Of a DNA stretch of 32,630 bases, positions 6,649-15,218 are shown in pieces (position 1 is the stretch's first letter; every line of letters begins with the position of its first letter). The stretch comes from UBA2402 sp044371005 (GTDB lineage: Bacteria > Planctomycetota > Phycisphaerae > Phycisphaerales > UBA1924). Made by a program: the position numbers and the translations under genes. The notes below the pieces were generated by a model. That model searched no databases. It was not told where the DNA came from and saw only the letters and a program-made list of their open reading frames with translations. Where the stretch lies: the NCBI GenBank assembly GCA_044371005.1, contig JBILUL010000044.1:1-32630 (forward strand). Reading direction: 5' to 3'.

Positions 6649-8259
6649 ATGGATCTTTCCGAACTGATCGCCGGGCTGGAAGTGGAGCGACCCGCCAATG
6701 CTGCGGGGCCGTGCCGCGTGTGTGACATCACCGAGGACAGCCGCACGGTGGTGCCGGGTTCACTGTTCATTGCCAGACGCGGGCTCAAGTCCGATGGCAA
6801 GCAGTACATTCAGGATGCCGCTGCCGCGGGTGCGGCGGCGATCCTGACCGATGACCGCGAGCTTGCCCCGCCGCCGGGCTTTCGCCTGCCGATCGTGTTT
6901 GCCGCCAATGTCCCGCTGGTCTCGGCGCAGCTCGCCGAGCGTTTCTACGGGCATCCGACGCAGACGATGAAACTGGCCGGGGTGACGGGCACCAATGGCA
7001 AGTCGACCATCACGTATCTGATCTATCAGTTGATGCGGACGGCCAAGCTCAAGTGCGGCTTGATCGGCACGGTGCTGGTGGATGATGGCGCTGAAGTGGC
7101 GCGGGCTTCGATGACGACGCCGCCGGCCATTGAGCTCTCACGCAGTTTCTCGGTGATGAAGGATGCGGGGTATGTCGCAGCGACGCTGGAGATTTCCAGT
7201 CACGCGCTTGATCAGCATCGCGCCGATGCGCTGAGTCTTGATGTGGGTGTGTTCACGAATCTCACTGGTGATCATCTGGATTATCACAAGACGATGGAGA
7301 ACTACGCCGCGGCGAAGGCGAGGCTCTTTGAGCTGCTCCCCGCCACCGGCACGGCCATCGTGAATGCGGATGATCAGTGGACGCACCGGATGATTCAGCG
7401 GTGCAAGGCGCGGGTGTGGAAGTGTGCGCTCAACGCGGCTGCGAACGAAGCGGATCCGGCGGGGCCTGATGAGTGCCGCGCGACGGTGATTGATGCCAAG
7501 ATGGAGGGCATGCAGCTGGCGATGGAGGGGCCGTGGGGTGTGATTGAGGCGCAGGTGCCGCTGATCGGGCGGTACAATGCGATGAATGTGCTGCAAGCTG
7601 CCGCGGCGTGCTTTGCGATGGGTCTGACGCGCGAGCAGTTGTGTGCGGGGCTTCCCAAGTTGCTCCCACCGCCTGGGCGTTTGCAGAAGGTGAGTACGGA
7701 AGCTGACGACATCACGGTCTTCGTGGATTATGCGCACAGTGACGATTCGCTGCGCAACTGTCTCTCATCGGTCGCCGCGGTGATTCCGGGGCGGCAGCAT
7801 GCGGGGAGTCTGCTGAGGCACGCGGCGGGCACGCAGCGAACTTCGCCGCTGCCGGCGCGTGCGGGCGCGCCGACGACGGGAAGGTTGTGGGTGGTCTTTG
7901 GATGCGGCGGCGACAAGGACAAGACCAAGCGGCCTCGGATGGGTGCCGCGGCGATTGAGACGGCGGACATGGTGGTGATCACCAGCGACAACCCGCGGAC
8001 TGAGAAGCCAAGTGACATTGTCGATCAGGTGCTGACGGGAATTCCCAAGGATCGGCGCGATCAGGTGGTGGTGCAGGTGGATCGTGCGCGGGCGATCCGA
8101 TATGCGATCGAGGAGGCGACGGCGGGTGATGTGGTGGTGATTGCGGGCAAGGGTCATGAGAATGAACAGGTGATCGCGGCAGGCAATGGCGAGACGATTC
8201 GTGTTCACTTCGATGACTGCGAGATTGCAGAGACGAGTCTGGCTGAGCGGCGGGGCTGA
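6649..8259 (+). CDS. murE: UDP-N-acetylmuramoyl-tripeptide synthetase MurE
   Basis: MurE is the cytoplasmic Mur ligase that adds the third residue to UDP-MurNAc-L-Ala-D-Glu during peptidoglycan synthesis. The 536-residue product has the N-terminal UDP-binding domain (DSRTVVPGSLFIARRG), the ATP loop GTNGKST at 114-120, the substrate segment TTPPAIEL, EISSHAL, TNLTGDHLDYH, and a C-terminal domain with CGGDKDKTKRP and DNPRTE at 447-452. DNPR is the motif associated with meso-diaminopimelate rather than lysine. A ggagg sequence about 13 bases before the ATG supports the start. Odd: roughly 33 extra residues (about 379-411, rich in Ala, Arg and Pro) stand between the DYAHSDDSL region and RLWVVFGCGG, which accounts for the excess over the usual ~490. 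It stands alone; no other dcw genes are present. Confidence 0.95.
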   Translation: MDLSELIAGLEVERPANAAGPCRVCDITEDSRTVVPGSLFIARRGLKSDGKQYIQDAAAAGAAAILTDDRELAPPPGFRLPIVFAANVPLVSAQLAERFYGHPTQTMKLAGVTGTNGKSTITYLIYQLMRTAKLKCGLIGTVLVDDGAEVARASMTTPPAIELSRSFSVMKDAGYVAATLEISSHALDQHRADALSLDVGVFTNLTGDHLDYHKTMENYAAAKARLFELLPATGTAIVNADDQWTHRMIQRCKARVWKCALNAAANEADPAGPDECRATVIDAKMEGMQLAMEGPWGVIEAQVPLIGRYNAMNVLQAAAACFAMGLTREQLCAGLPKLLPPPGRLQKVSTEADDITVFVDYAHSDDSLRNCLSSVAAVIPGRQHAGSLLRHAAGTQRTSPLPARAGAPTTGRLWVVFGCGGDKDKTKRPRMGAAAIETADMVVITSDNPRTEKPSDIVDQVLTGIPKDRRDQVVVQVDRARAIRYAIEEATAGDVVVIAGKGHENEQVIAAGNGETIRVHFDDCEIAETSLAERRG

Positions 8260-8335
8260 GCGCGGGTGTCGAGGTTCTCGAACCAACGTTCCGCGGCGTG
8301 CGGGCGATAACCACGCAAACAACAACAACAACGCC

Positions 8336-8362
8336 AAAACGGGCCTGAAAACGGCTCGTTTT
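8336..8362 (+). terminator. Intrinsic terminator after murE
   Basis: aaaacgggcc (8336-8345) pairs with ggctcgtttt (8353-8362), with one G-T pair and a 7-base loop. The A-rich start and T-rich end make it usable in both directions. It separates murE from the collagen-like module. Confidence 0.7.
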
Positions 8363-8409
8363 CCAATTGGCGATCTGGGCAACATCGTGCATTATTGGTG
8401 ACCCCTTCC

Positions 8410-10821
8410 ATGGGGGATTCAGCGCGCCCTGCGCTGAACACATGGAGGGCGGTGTCATCGGTGTGGCAAGGGCCCGCTGGCATGAACGGCGCGGACGGCG
8501 CTCCCGGTCCGATGGGTCCCCAGGGTGACGTTGGCCCGATGGGCCTCGAGGGTCCCGCTGGTCCCATGGGTCCGCAGGGCGAAGTAGGCCCCATGGGCCC
8601 CGAAGGTCCCGCTGGTCCCATGGGTCTCGATGGCGCTCCTGGTCCGATGGGTCCTCAGGGCGACGTTGGTCCGGTGGGTCCTGAAGGTCCCGCTGGTGTC
8701 AACGGAATCAATGGCGTTGATGGCGCCGCGGGTCCGATGGGTCCCCGGGGTGAAGTCGGCCCGATGGGGCCGCAAGGTCCCGCTGGTTTGAACGGAACCA
8801 ACGGCGTCGATGGCGCGGCTGGGCCTCAAGGTCCGCAGGGAGAGATCGGTCCGGTTGGCCCGATGGGACCTGAAGGTCCCGCCGGCATGAACGGTGCTGA
8901 TGGCGCTCCGGGCCCGATGGGTCCGCAGGGTGAAGTTGGTCCGATGGGTCCGCAAGGTCCCGCTGGTCTCAACGGAACCAACGGCAATGACGGCGCGGCT
9001 GGGCCTCAGGGTCCGCAGGGTGAGATTGGTCCGGTTGGCCCGATGGGACCTGAAGGTCCCGCTGGCATGAACGGTGCGGATGGCGCTCCGGGCCCAATGG
9101 GGCTGCAGGGCTTGCAGGGCATTCAGGGTGAGGTTGGTCCGATGGGTCCACAAGGTCCCGCTGGTCTGAACGGAGCCAATGGCATCGATGGCGCAGTCGG
9201 TCCGCAGGGGCCACAAGGTGAAGTTGGCCCGACGGGACCTGCTGGTCCGGCCGGGGCGCAAGGTCCCATCGGTCTGACTGGTGACACTGGCCCCGCTGGC
9301 CCACAGGGCCCAGCTGGCAACGACGGTGCAACGGGTCCGCAGGGTGAAGTCGGGCCGATGGGTCCTGCTGGTCTCAACGGAACCAACGGTGTCGATGGCG
9401 CAGCTGGTCCTCAGGGTCCGCAGGGTGAAGTTGGTCCGATGGGTCCCACCGGTCCGATGGGCCCAACGGGTCCGCACGGAGCTGTTGGTCCGATGGGTCC
9501 GCAGGGAATTCAGGGCATCCAGGGCATTCCGGGTGCAGTGGGCCCGCAGGGCCCGACCGGCCCGAATCTCGCGTCGCAAGTCGCCGTCAGCAGCGTTGAT
9601 CTCGCGCCTGGTCTGACCGAGACGTTGAGCTATTGGGGAGCGTATACCAATGCGGGAAGCCCAGCGCTGTGGGACCCCAGTTCACCCAACCGCCTGACTG
9701 CATCGACTTCGGGTACCTACCTGCTCAACTACAGATTTGACAGGTGGAACGATCCGTCGCAACAGGTCTACATCATGGTCAACGGCAATGAGTACCGCGG
9801 GATATTCACAGATCAACTGTCCAGTATCGGTGGTGTCATGTTGCCCTTGAACGCGGGCGACTACGTTGAAGTTCGGATGTGGAGCGAACAGGGAGGCCCG
9901 ATTGGTCTAAACTCGACCGTTTCCATGGCGCTGCTGACCAACGGTCAGCAGGGCCCGGCTGGTGCGACTGGTCCGCAGGGGCCAGCAGGCAATGACGGGG
10001 CAGTTGGCCCGATGGGCCCGGCTGGTCCTCAGGGTCCAAGTGGTCCCCTGGGTGCAACGGGTCCCCAGGGTGCAATGGGTGCGCAAGGTCCCGCTGGTCC
10101 CCAGGGTGCAACCGGCGCACAGGGCCCCGCTGGCGTTGCGTCAGCCTCGGCTCCGGTGGTACTCACCGGAACCAATGTGTCGCTGCAATCCAACGGCGTC
10201 ACTTCGGCTCACATCGCCAACCGCACCCGCAACATGTCGTTCACTGGCGCACAGTTCCTGACCTCCTCGAACACTTCGGGGTTTGATCTGGGCAATGGAA
10301 CGGTTGCCGCCAATCGCGCGGCACGTGTCTTCTCGTTCGCCGGCGCCAACGCCGTCGGCGGCATGACTCTTTCCTTTGTCGTGCCGCAGGATTATGTTGG
10401 TCCGACCGCGGCCGACACCACAGCCTGCCCTGGGCTGGTCACACCACGCCTTCGCATCAAGTGGGCCACCGACTCCACGCAGGCCAACGGGGCTCGCAAG
10501 ATCAACATGGACGTGCTCTTCAGCCAGGACGATCAGCTCGTGGCGAACTCACTGGCGAACCGCTTCCGCTACAACGTTCGCAGCGGAGCGACTGGTTCGG
10601 ATGCCGCGGAATCACTCGACCCCACCAACACCCAGATCGCCGACCAGCTTGTTCCCGAAGCGGGCGACAACTGGTCCACGGGTGAAGGTGCACTCAACGC
10701 CTGGGTGCCCGGCCAGGTGATCGTGCTGACGCTCTATCGCAATGCAACCTCGACGGAAGATCCCAACAGTGCTCGCGCGGGCATCCTGAACGTCTCGTTC
10801 GAATACGAAGCCGATCAGTAA
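8410..10821 (+). CDS. Collagen-like Gly-X-Y protein A, lacking a signal peptide
   Basis: An 803-residue structural protein. Residues about 20-386 are uninterrupted Gly-X-Y triplets rich in GPMGPQG, GPAG and NGTNG. Residues about 387-512 form a beta-rich domain resembling C1q/TNF-type heads (GTYLLNYRF, then LNAGDYVEVRMW). A second triplet run spans 513-575. A C-terminal domain of about 228 residues ends in VSFEYEADQ and is shared with protein B. The expected structure is a trimeric triple-helical stalk with globular heads at the surface. The ATG at 8410 has a weak ggtga 8 bases upstream; GTG at 8461 behind ggaggg is an alternative. Neither gives a signal peptide, unlike protein B, so the 5' end may have been lost. 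The frame is closed upstream by a stop at 8308. A dockerin-tagged gene follows after 24 bases. Confidence 0.75.
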   Translation: MGDSARPALNTWRAVSSVWQGPAGMNGADGAPGPMGPQGDVGPMGLEGPAGPMGPQGEVGPMGPEGPAGPMGLDGAPGPMGPQGDVGPVGPEGPAGVNGINGVDGAAGPMGPRGEVGPMGPQGPAGLNGTNGVDGAAGPQGPQGEIGPVGPMGPEGPAGMNGADGAPGPMGPQGEVGPMGPQGPAGLNGTNGNDGAAGPQGPQGEIGPVGPMGPEGPAGMNGADGAPGPMGLQGLQGIQGEVGPMGPQGPAGLNGANGIDGAVGPQGPQGEVGPTGPAGPAGAQGPIGLTGDTGPAGPQGPAGNDGATGPQGEVGPMGPAGLNGTNGVDGAAGPQGPQGEVGPMGPTGPMGPTGPHGAVGPMGPQGIQGIQGIPGAVGPQGPTGPNLASQVAVSSVDLAPGLTETLSYWGAYTNAGSPALWDPSSPNRLTASTSGTYLLNYRFDRWNDPSQQVYIMVNGNEYRGIFTDQLSSIGGVMLPLNAGDYVEVRMWSEQGGPIGLNSTVSMALLTNGQQGPAGATGPQGPAGNDGAVGPMGPAGPQGPSGPLGATGPQGAMGAQGPAGPQGATGAQGPAGVASASAPVVLTGTNVSLQSNGVTSAHIANRTRNMSFTGAQFLTSSNTSGFDLGNGTVAANRAARVFSFAGANAVGGMTLSFVVPQDYVGPTAADTTACPGLVTPRLRIKWATDSTQANGARKINMDVLFSQDDQLVANSLANRFRYNVRSGATGSDAAESLDPTNTQIADQLVPEAGDNWSTGEGALNAWVPGQVIVLTLYRNATSTEDPNSARAGILNVSFEYEADQ

Positions 10822-11247
10822 TCCACACCACAAGGAGATCTGTTCATGAAGCACTTTGCGATTCTTGTGGTGGCACTCGTTCTCAGCATGCTCACGACCG
10901 CGGCACGCGGTCAGATCGCCATCGAGTGGTCCACCGTCGACGGCGGCGGCACCACGCTCTCCACCGCCGGCTCCATCGAACTCAGCGGCACCATCGGCCA
11001 GGCTGATGCTGGCTCCATGGGCAGCGGCTCAACCGTCTTCTACGGCGGCTTCTGGGCCGTAGAGCTCGCTCCCGCGCCTTGCCCCGCTGACTACAACCAG
11101 GATGGTGGTGTCGATGGTCAGGATGTGGACGCCTTCTTTGCCGACTGGGAAACCGGCGAGATGGTTGCCGATGTCAACCAGGATGGCGGCGTCGACGGCC
11201 AGGATGTCCAGTTCTTCTTCGAAGTCTGGGAAGCTGGCGGCTGCTGA
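10796..11247. repeat. Duplicated module end, copy 1
   Basis: From the last codons of collagen-like protein A through the small dockerin-tagged gene, this stretch repeats at 15193-15644 with a constant offset of 4397 bases. No insertions or deletions occur across the 402-bp gene or the 24-base spacer. The spacer and ribosome site (tccacaccacaaggaga) are identical. This marks a tandem duplication of the two-gene unit. Confidence 0.9.
10846..11247 (+). CDS. Small secreted protein with C-terminal dockerin-like GC tag (copy A)
   Basis: A 133-residue exported protein. The aaggag ribosome site 8 bases before the ATG fixes the start. Residues 1-22 are a signal peptide (hydrophobic core FAILVVALVLSML, cleaved after TAARG or nearby). 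Residues about 23-72 form a Gly-rich segment (WSTVDGGGTTLST, ELSGTIGQADAGSM, FYGGFWAVEL), a motif common in planctomycete surface proteins and of unknown role. Residues 79-133 are a duplicated calcium-loop dockerin-like tag: DYNQDGGVDGQDV and DVNQDGGVDGQDV, bracketed by Cys79 and the terminal Cys133. It follows the collagen-like gene in an evident operon and is 125/133 identical to the copy at 15243. It may anchor or cap the collagen-like protein; that is inference. Confidence 0.85.
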   Translation: MKHFAILVVALVLSMLTTAARGQIAIEWSTVDGGGTTLSTAGSIELSGTIGQADAGSMGSGSTVFYGGFWAVELAPAPCPADYNQDGGVDGQDVDAFFADWETGEMVADVNQDGGVDGQDVQFFFEVWEAGGC

Positions 11248-11285
11248 TCCGCCGCGACTCGTCGCCACCAATAACACCACTTCCA

Positions 11286-11315
11286 ACGGGCGGAACTCGC
11301 ATGAGTTCCGCCCGT
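11286..11315 (+). terminator. Strong intrinsic terminator after module A
   Basis: A perfect 13-base-pair stem: acgggcggaactc (11286-11298) with its exact complement at 11303-11315. It has a gcat tetraloop and is followed by ctttt. It ends the first collagen-dockerin operon. Confidence 0.92.
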
Positions 11316-11340
11316 CTTTTGTTGATAACCCGTCACTTAC

Positions 11341-11681
11341 GGTCTGACTTGTTCGCACATACACCAGGTCGCACTTTCTCGGACCTAGAGGTGGGATTTC
11401 TATCGCACTATCGGACCGTCGCTTGCCGCGACAGGCGCCTTGTGGCGAGCGCGTGACTGGCGACGAGCAGCTCGCCGCCAGACTGGTGGCCAGTGCAAAA
11501 AAATCGGTCCCATTTTTCATCGAATTTGCTTCCCAATGGGCACTGAGTCTGAGAAAGTAATGGGTTCTGCGCCATGCGCCATCGGTTTCTGAAAGTAACC
11601 GGCAGTGTCATCGTGTGGGCAGGTGCGGCCATGCCGCGGTTTGAGAGAAACGCCTGATGACAGGCAGCAGGGAGAAGCATT
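11341..11681 (+). other. Gene-free leader of collagen-like gene B
   Basis: 340 bases without a credible gene. Visible structure: a hairpin with 10-base arms at 11458-11467 and 11471-11480 (one mismatch, 3-base loop), then a smaller actgg/ccagt hairpin followed by seven adenines. Two similar ctga(ga)aagtaa strings occur around 11550 and 11590. A promoter and 5' untranslated region must lie here, but no convincing -35/-10 pair was found. Confidence 0.4.
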
Positions 11682-14600
11682 GTGAAGCATCAACGTTTTG
11701 GGAATCGCAAGGTTGCACATCACCTCATCGCGGCAGCGGGCCTCGCCGCTTCGCTCTTTGCCTCGTCTGCATTCGCGCAGGCACCCGTTGGATCAGCATT
11801 CACCTATCAGGGCAAACTGATGGATGCTGGTTCCCCCATCAACAACGCGTGTGACTTTCGGTTCAAGCTCTTTGACGCGGCGGTCGGCGGAACACAGATC
11901 GGTTCGACGCTGGCGCTCGACAACACCACACCCGGCGACGGACTGCTCACGGTGAGTCTGGACTTTGGCTTTACTGCATTCCAGGGCGATGGCAGATTCC
12001 TCGAGATCGAAGTGCGCAATCCCGCGGGCACTGGCTCGTGGATGACGCTCAACCCGCGGCAGACCATCTCCGCCGCCCCGTACGCGTTGTATGCCCTCAA
12101 CGGCACCCCGGGCCCGATGGGCCCAATGGGGCCGATGGGACCAGGCGGGCAGCAGGGCGCCACCGGCCCAGCCGGTCCTCAGGGGCCACAGGGAGTTCAA
12201 GGCATCCCAGGCCTGCAAGGGCCGATTGGCGTGACCGGGCCCTCTGGCCCGCAAGGGCCCATCGGCGATGCAGGACCGGTCGGGCCGGCTGGACCCCAAG
12301 GTGTCCCCGGTCTGGTCTGGCTGGGCACGTGGAGTCATGCGCAGGTGTACTTGCCTGACAGTGCGGTGACCTTCAACGGGTCGTCGTATCGCGCGATTAC
12401 CTTCAACTTCGGACTGACGCCCGACATGAATCCGGCCGCGTGGGCCGTGATTGCGATGAAGGGTGATACGGGTGCGACTGGTGGCACGGGAGCAACGGGC
12501 CCCGCGGGTCCTGCAGGTCCGCAGGGTCCTGCTGGTCTTGCAGGTGCCACTGGTCCGATGGGCCCGCAAGGCGTAGCAGGCAATGATGGTGCGACAGGGC
12601 CTCAAGGACCGGCTGGGCCGGCTGGCCCCCAGGGACCGATCGGCTTGACGGGTGCCACAGGCCCGATGGGTCCGCAAGGTTCTCAGGGCGTGCCCGGCGT
12701 TGCAGGCCCCGACGCAGCCGTGCGGGTGACGGCCTCGGCATACACCTTCTTCAACGGCGTCACAGTGGTCGCGTTCCCCAGCGCTGAGTTCTCGCAGGGT
12801 GATCCGTTGTGGAACCCGACGACCCCGACACTGCTGAAGGCGACCACTGCCGGTCGCTACCAGATCAATGCTGGTGCAACCTTCGAGAACATCAGCAACT
12901 TCGGTTCATTCCGGCGACTCATCATCCGGAAGAATGGCATCAGGACTCTTGCGCAATCCACCACGGCTGCCGTTTCGGGCAGTCCGTCACTGAACGTCTC
13001 CGCGCTCGCAGACCTGAACGTCGGTGACTTTGTCGAACTCCTGGCAGAGCATAACGCAGGAGCTGTGGCGGGCAGTTCGTTCGCTCGCGCTGACATGTAT
13101 CTGGTCACGACAGGGCAGCAGGGCCCTGCCGGCGCCGTTGGTGCCACTGGCCCCGAAGGTCCGGTTGGCCCGCAGGGACCGATTGGTCTTGCCGGGACAA
13201 CTGGTCCGGCTGGTCCCGCTGGTCCGCAGGGTCCCGCGGGCGATGTTGGTGCCACTGGTCCGATGGGTCCTGCCGGTCCCATGGGTGCGACGGGACCTGC
13301 GGGTCCGCAGGGTGTGCCCGGTGCCGCGGGGCCTGAAGCAGCCGTGCGCGTAACGGTCTCCGGATACACGTTCACCAGCGGTCCGAATACCGTGGTCTTC
13401 CCCAACGCTGAGTTCTCTCACGGCGATCCGCTGTGGAACCTTTCGTCACCGACACAACTGAAGGCAACAACTGCCGGTCGCTATCAGATCAACGCTGGTG
13501 CCACGTTTGAGAACATCAGCAATTTTGGTTCATTCCGGCGTCTGTCGATCCGCAAGAACGGTGTCGAGATTCTGGGCCGCTCCACCACCTCTGCGGTCGG
13601 TGGCAGCCCCTCGCTGAACGTGTCCAGCCTTGCGGACTTGGACGTCGGTGACTATGTCGAACTGATCGCAGAACACGACGCTGGAGTCAATGCTGGCAGT
13701 TCGTTGGCGCGAACGGATATGTACCTTGTGACGGGGCATCAGGGCCCGCAGGGCCCCGCTGGTGCCATCGGCGCGACTGGCCCTGAAGGTCCGGCTGGCC
13801 CGCAGGGGCCGCTTGGCTTGACTGGTGACATTGGCCCCATGGGTCCGCAAGGTCCTCAGGGCGTGCCCGGCAGTGACGGCGCGACTGGTCCTCAGGGACC
13901 TGCGGGTCCTCAGGGCCCGGTTGGTCTGACCGGTGCCACAGGCCCGGCTGGTCCTCAGGGCGTGCCCGGCGTTGCTGGCCCTGACGCAGCGGTGCGGGTG
14001 ACGGCCTCACCATACACCTTCTTCAACGGCGTCACCGTGGTCGTGTTCCCCAGAGCTGAGTTCTCGCAGGGCGCTGCCTTGTGGGACGTGGCGACCCCGA
14101 CGATGCTGAAGCCGACCACTGCCGGTCGTTACCAGATCAACGCAGGAGCAACTTTCGAGAACATCAGCAACTTCGGTTCATTCAGGCGACTCATCATCCG
14201 GAAGAATGGCATCACGACTCTTGCGCAATCCACCACGGCTGCCGTTTCGGGCAGTCCGTCACTGAACGTCTCCGCGCTCGCGGATCTGAATGTTGGCGAC
14301 TACGTCGAGCTCCTCGCGGAGCACAACGGCGGAGCCGCGGCGGGCGGTTCGTTTGCACGCGCTGACATGTGTCTGGTCACGACTGGGCAACAGGGCCCCC
14401 AGGGCCCTGCCGGTCCCGTCGGCGCTGCTGGTGCTGCAGGGCCCGTCGGTCCTCAGGGGCCAATCGGTCTGACGGGGGCAACTGGTCCGACGGGTCCGCA
14501 GGGTCCCGCCGGCAACGATGGAGCGACAGGCCCAGTGGGGCCCGCTGGTCCGCAAGGCGAGGCAGGAGTCGCATCGGCCACTGCGCCCGTTGTCTTGACC

Positions 14601-15218
14601 GGCTCCAACGTCTCGCTGCAGTCCAACGGCGTGACCGCAGCCCATGTCGCCAACCGCACCCGCAAGGTGTTCATCCCCAGCGGCTCCTTCGTCTTTGAGT
14701 CAAACGCAGCACCTGTGCAGATGCAAGGCTCAGGAACAACCGGCATCTGGGTACGGCGCCTGGGCAACGACACCAACGAATCAGCTTCGGTCACCATTCA
14801 GGTTCCTTCTGATTATGCAGGCACAGGCGTTGCGATCCTGAGTGCTCCTCGCCTCACCATCTACTGGGCCAGCGACAACGCTGGCAAGGTCAACGTCGAC
14901 GTTTCGTGGCGGAACATGAACGACCTGCTGGGCGGCGATGTCGGAAACACCTTCCGCTACAACTTCCGCGACGGCGTCACCGCAGCAAGCGGTGACAGTG
15001 CATGCGAATCACTTGCATCAAGCCCGGTTCGCACCGTAGTCGCCCAGACCATTCCCAATGTCACTGAAGCCGATGTGTGGACAGGAACCGGAGCTTCCTG
15101 GTCGGCCGGCGATCTCATCGTGCTCACGTTGCGTCGAAACGGAACGGCAACGGACGATCCCAATTCCGCGAACATGTACATCGCGGGCGTTGCGTTCGAA
15201 TACGAAGCCGACCAGTAA
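11682..15218 (+). CDS. Collagen-like multidomain secreted protein B
   Basis: An 1178-residue exported protein starting at GTG 11682, with agggag 8 bases upstream. Residues 1-32 are a signal peptide (LIAAAGLAASLFASSAFA). Residues 33-140 form a conserved planctomycete N-terminal domain (SAFTYQGKLMDAG, FRFKLFDAAVGG, NPRQTISAAPYALYAL). Five Gly-X-Y stretches (about 141-211, 260-340, 477-548, 686-764, 903-963) alternate with folded domains. At 213-259 is a CBM5/12-like chitin/cellulose-binding segment (WLGTWSHAQVYLPDSAVTF, then SYRAI). Three C1q/TNF-like heads follow (GRYQINAGATFENISNFGSF in each). The end (964-1178) is the domain shared with protein A. Likely trimeric surface fibres with binding heads; a tail-fibre-like adhesin is an alternative. 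The dockerin-tagged gene follows after 24 bases. Confidence 0.85.
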   Translation: MKHQRFGNRKVAHHLIAAAGLAASLFASSAFAQAPVGSAFTYQGKLMDAGSPINNACDFRFKLFDAAVGGTQIGSTLALDNTTPGDGLLTVSLDFGFTAFQGDGRFLEIEVRNPAGTGSWMTLNPRQTISAAPYALYALNGTPGPMGPMGPMGPGGQQGATGPAGPQGPQGVQGIPGLQGPIGVTGPSGPQGPIGDAGPVGPAGPQGVPGLVWLGTWSHAQVYLPDSAVTFNGSSYRAITFNFGLTPDMNPAAWAVIAMKGDTGATGGTGATGPAGPAGPQGPAGLAGATGPMGPQGVAGNDGATGPQGPAGPAGPQGPIGLTGATGPMGPQGSQGVPGVAGPDAAVRVTASAYTFFNGVTVVAFPSAEFSQGDPLWNPTTPTLLKATTAGRYQINAGATFENISNFGSFRRLIIRKNGIRTLAQSTTAAVSGSPSLNVSALADLNVGDFVELLAEHNAGAVAGSSFARADMYLVTTGQQGPAGAVGATGPEGPVGPQGPIGLAGTTGPAGPAGPQGPAGDVGATGPMGPAGPMGATGPAGPQGVPGAAGPEAAVRVTVSGYTFTSGPNTVVFPNAEFSHGDPLWNLSSPTQLKATTAGRYQINAGATFENISNFGSFRRLSIRKNGVEILGRSTTSAVGGSPSLNVSSLADLDVGDYVELIAEHDAGVNAGSSLARTDMYLVTGHQGPQGPAGAIGATGPEGPAGPQGPLGLTGDIGPMGPQGPQGVPGSDGATGPQGPAGPQGPVGLTGATGPAGPQGVPGVAGPDAAVRVTASPYTFFNGVTVVVFPRAEFSQGAALWDVATPTMLKPTTAGRYQINAGATFENISNFGSFRRLIIRKNGITTLAQSTTAAVSGSPSLNVSALADLNVGDYVELLAEHNGGAAAGGSFARADMCLVTTGQQGPQGPAGPVGAAGAAGPVGPQGPIGLTGATGPTGPQGPAGNDGATGPVGPAGPQGEAGVASATAPVVLTGSNVSLQSNGVTAAHVANRTRKVFIPSGSFVFESNAAPVQMQGSGTTGIWVRRLGNDTNESASVTIQVPSDYAGTGVAILSAPRLTIYWASDNAGKVNVDVSWRNMNDLLGGDVGNTFRYNFRDGVTAASGDSACESLASSPVRTVVAQTIPNVTEADVWTGTGASWSAGDLIVLTLRRNGTATDDPNSANMYIAGVAFEYEADQ
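12705..14381 (+). repeat. Three C1q-like domain repeats inside collagen-like gene B
   Basis: Copies begin at about 12705, 13329 and 13977, each roughly 405 bases. All are preceded by a Gly-X-Y run and encode AAVRVT near the start, GRYQINAGATFENISNFGSF in the middle and D(F/Y)VEL near the end. Copies 1 and 3 are far more alike than either is to copy 2: the stretch around 12910-13020 recurs at 14182-14292 almost base for base, offset 1272. This suggests recent internal duplication or gene conversion. Confidence 0.85.

Noticed and set aside
8470..9570. Possible CRISPR or satellite array
   Set aside because: The short periodicity comes from 9-base Gly-X-Y codon triplets in an open frame, with no constant repeat and unique spacer pattern.
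8455..9579. Long minus-strand reading frame opposite collagen-like gene A
   Set aside because: It is the antisense of the Gly-X-Y repeats, giving a low-complexity Arg/Thr/Ala product. The plus frame has the ribosome sites and folded domains.
8395..10821. Phage tail-fibre interpretation of the collagen-like genes
   Set aside because: Gly-X-Y and CBM-like segments do occur in tail fibres, but no other phage gene is present and gene B has a signal peptide.
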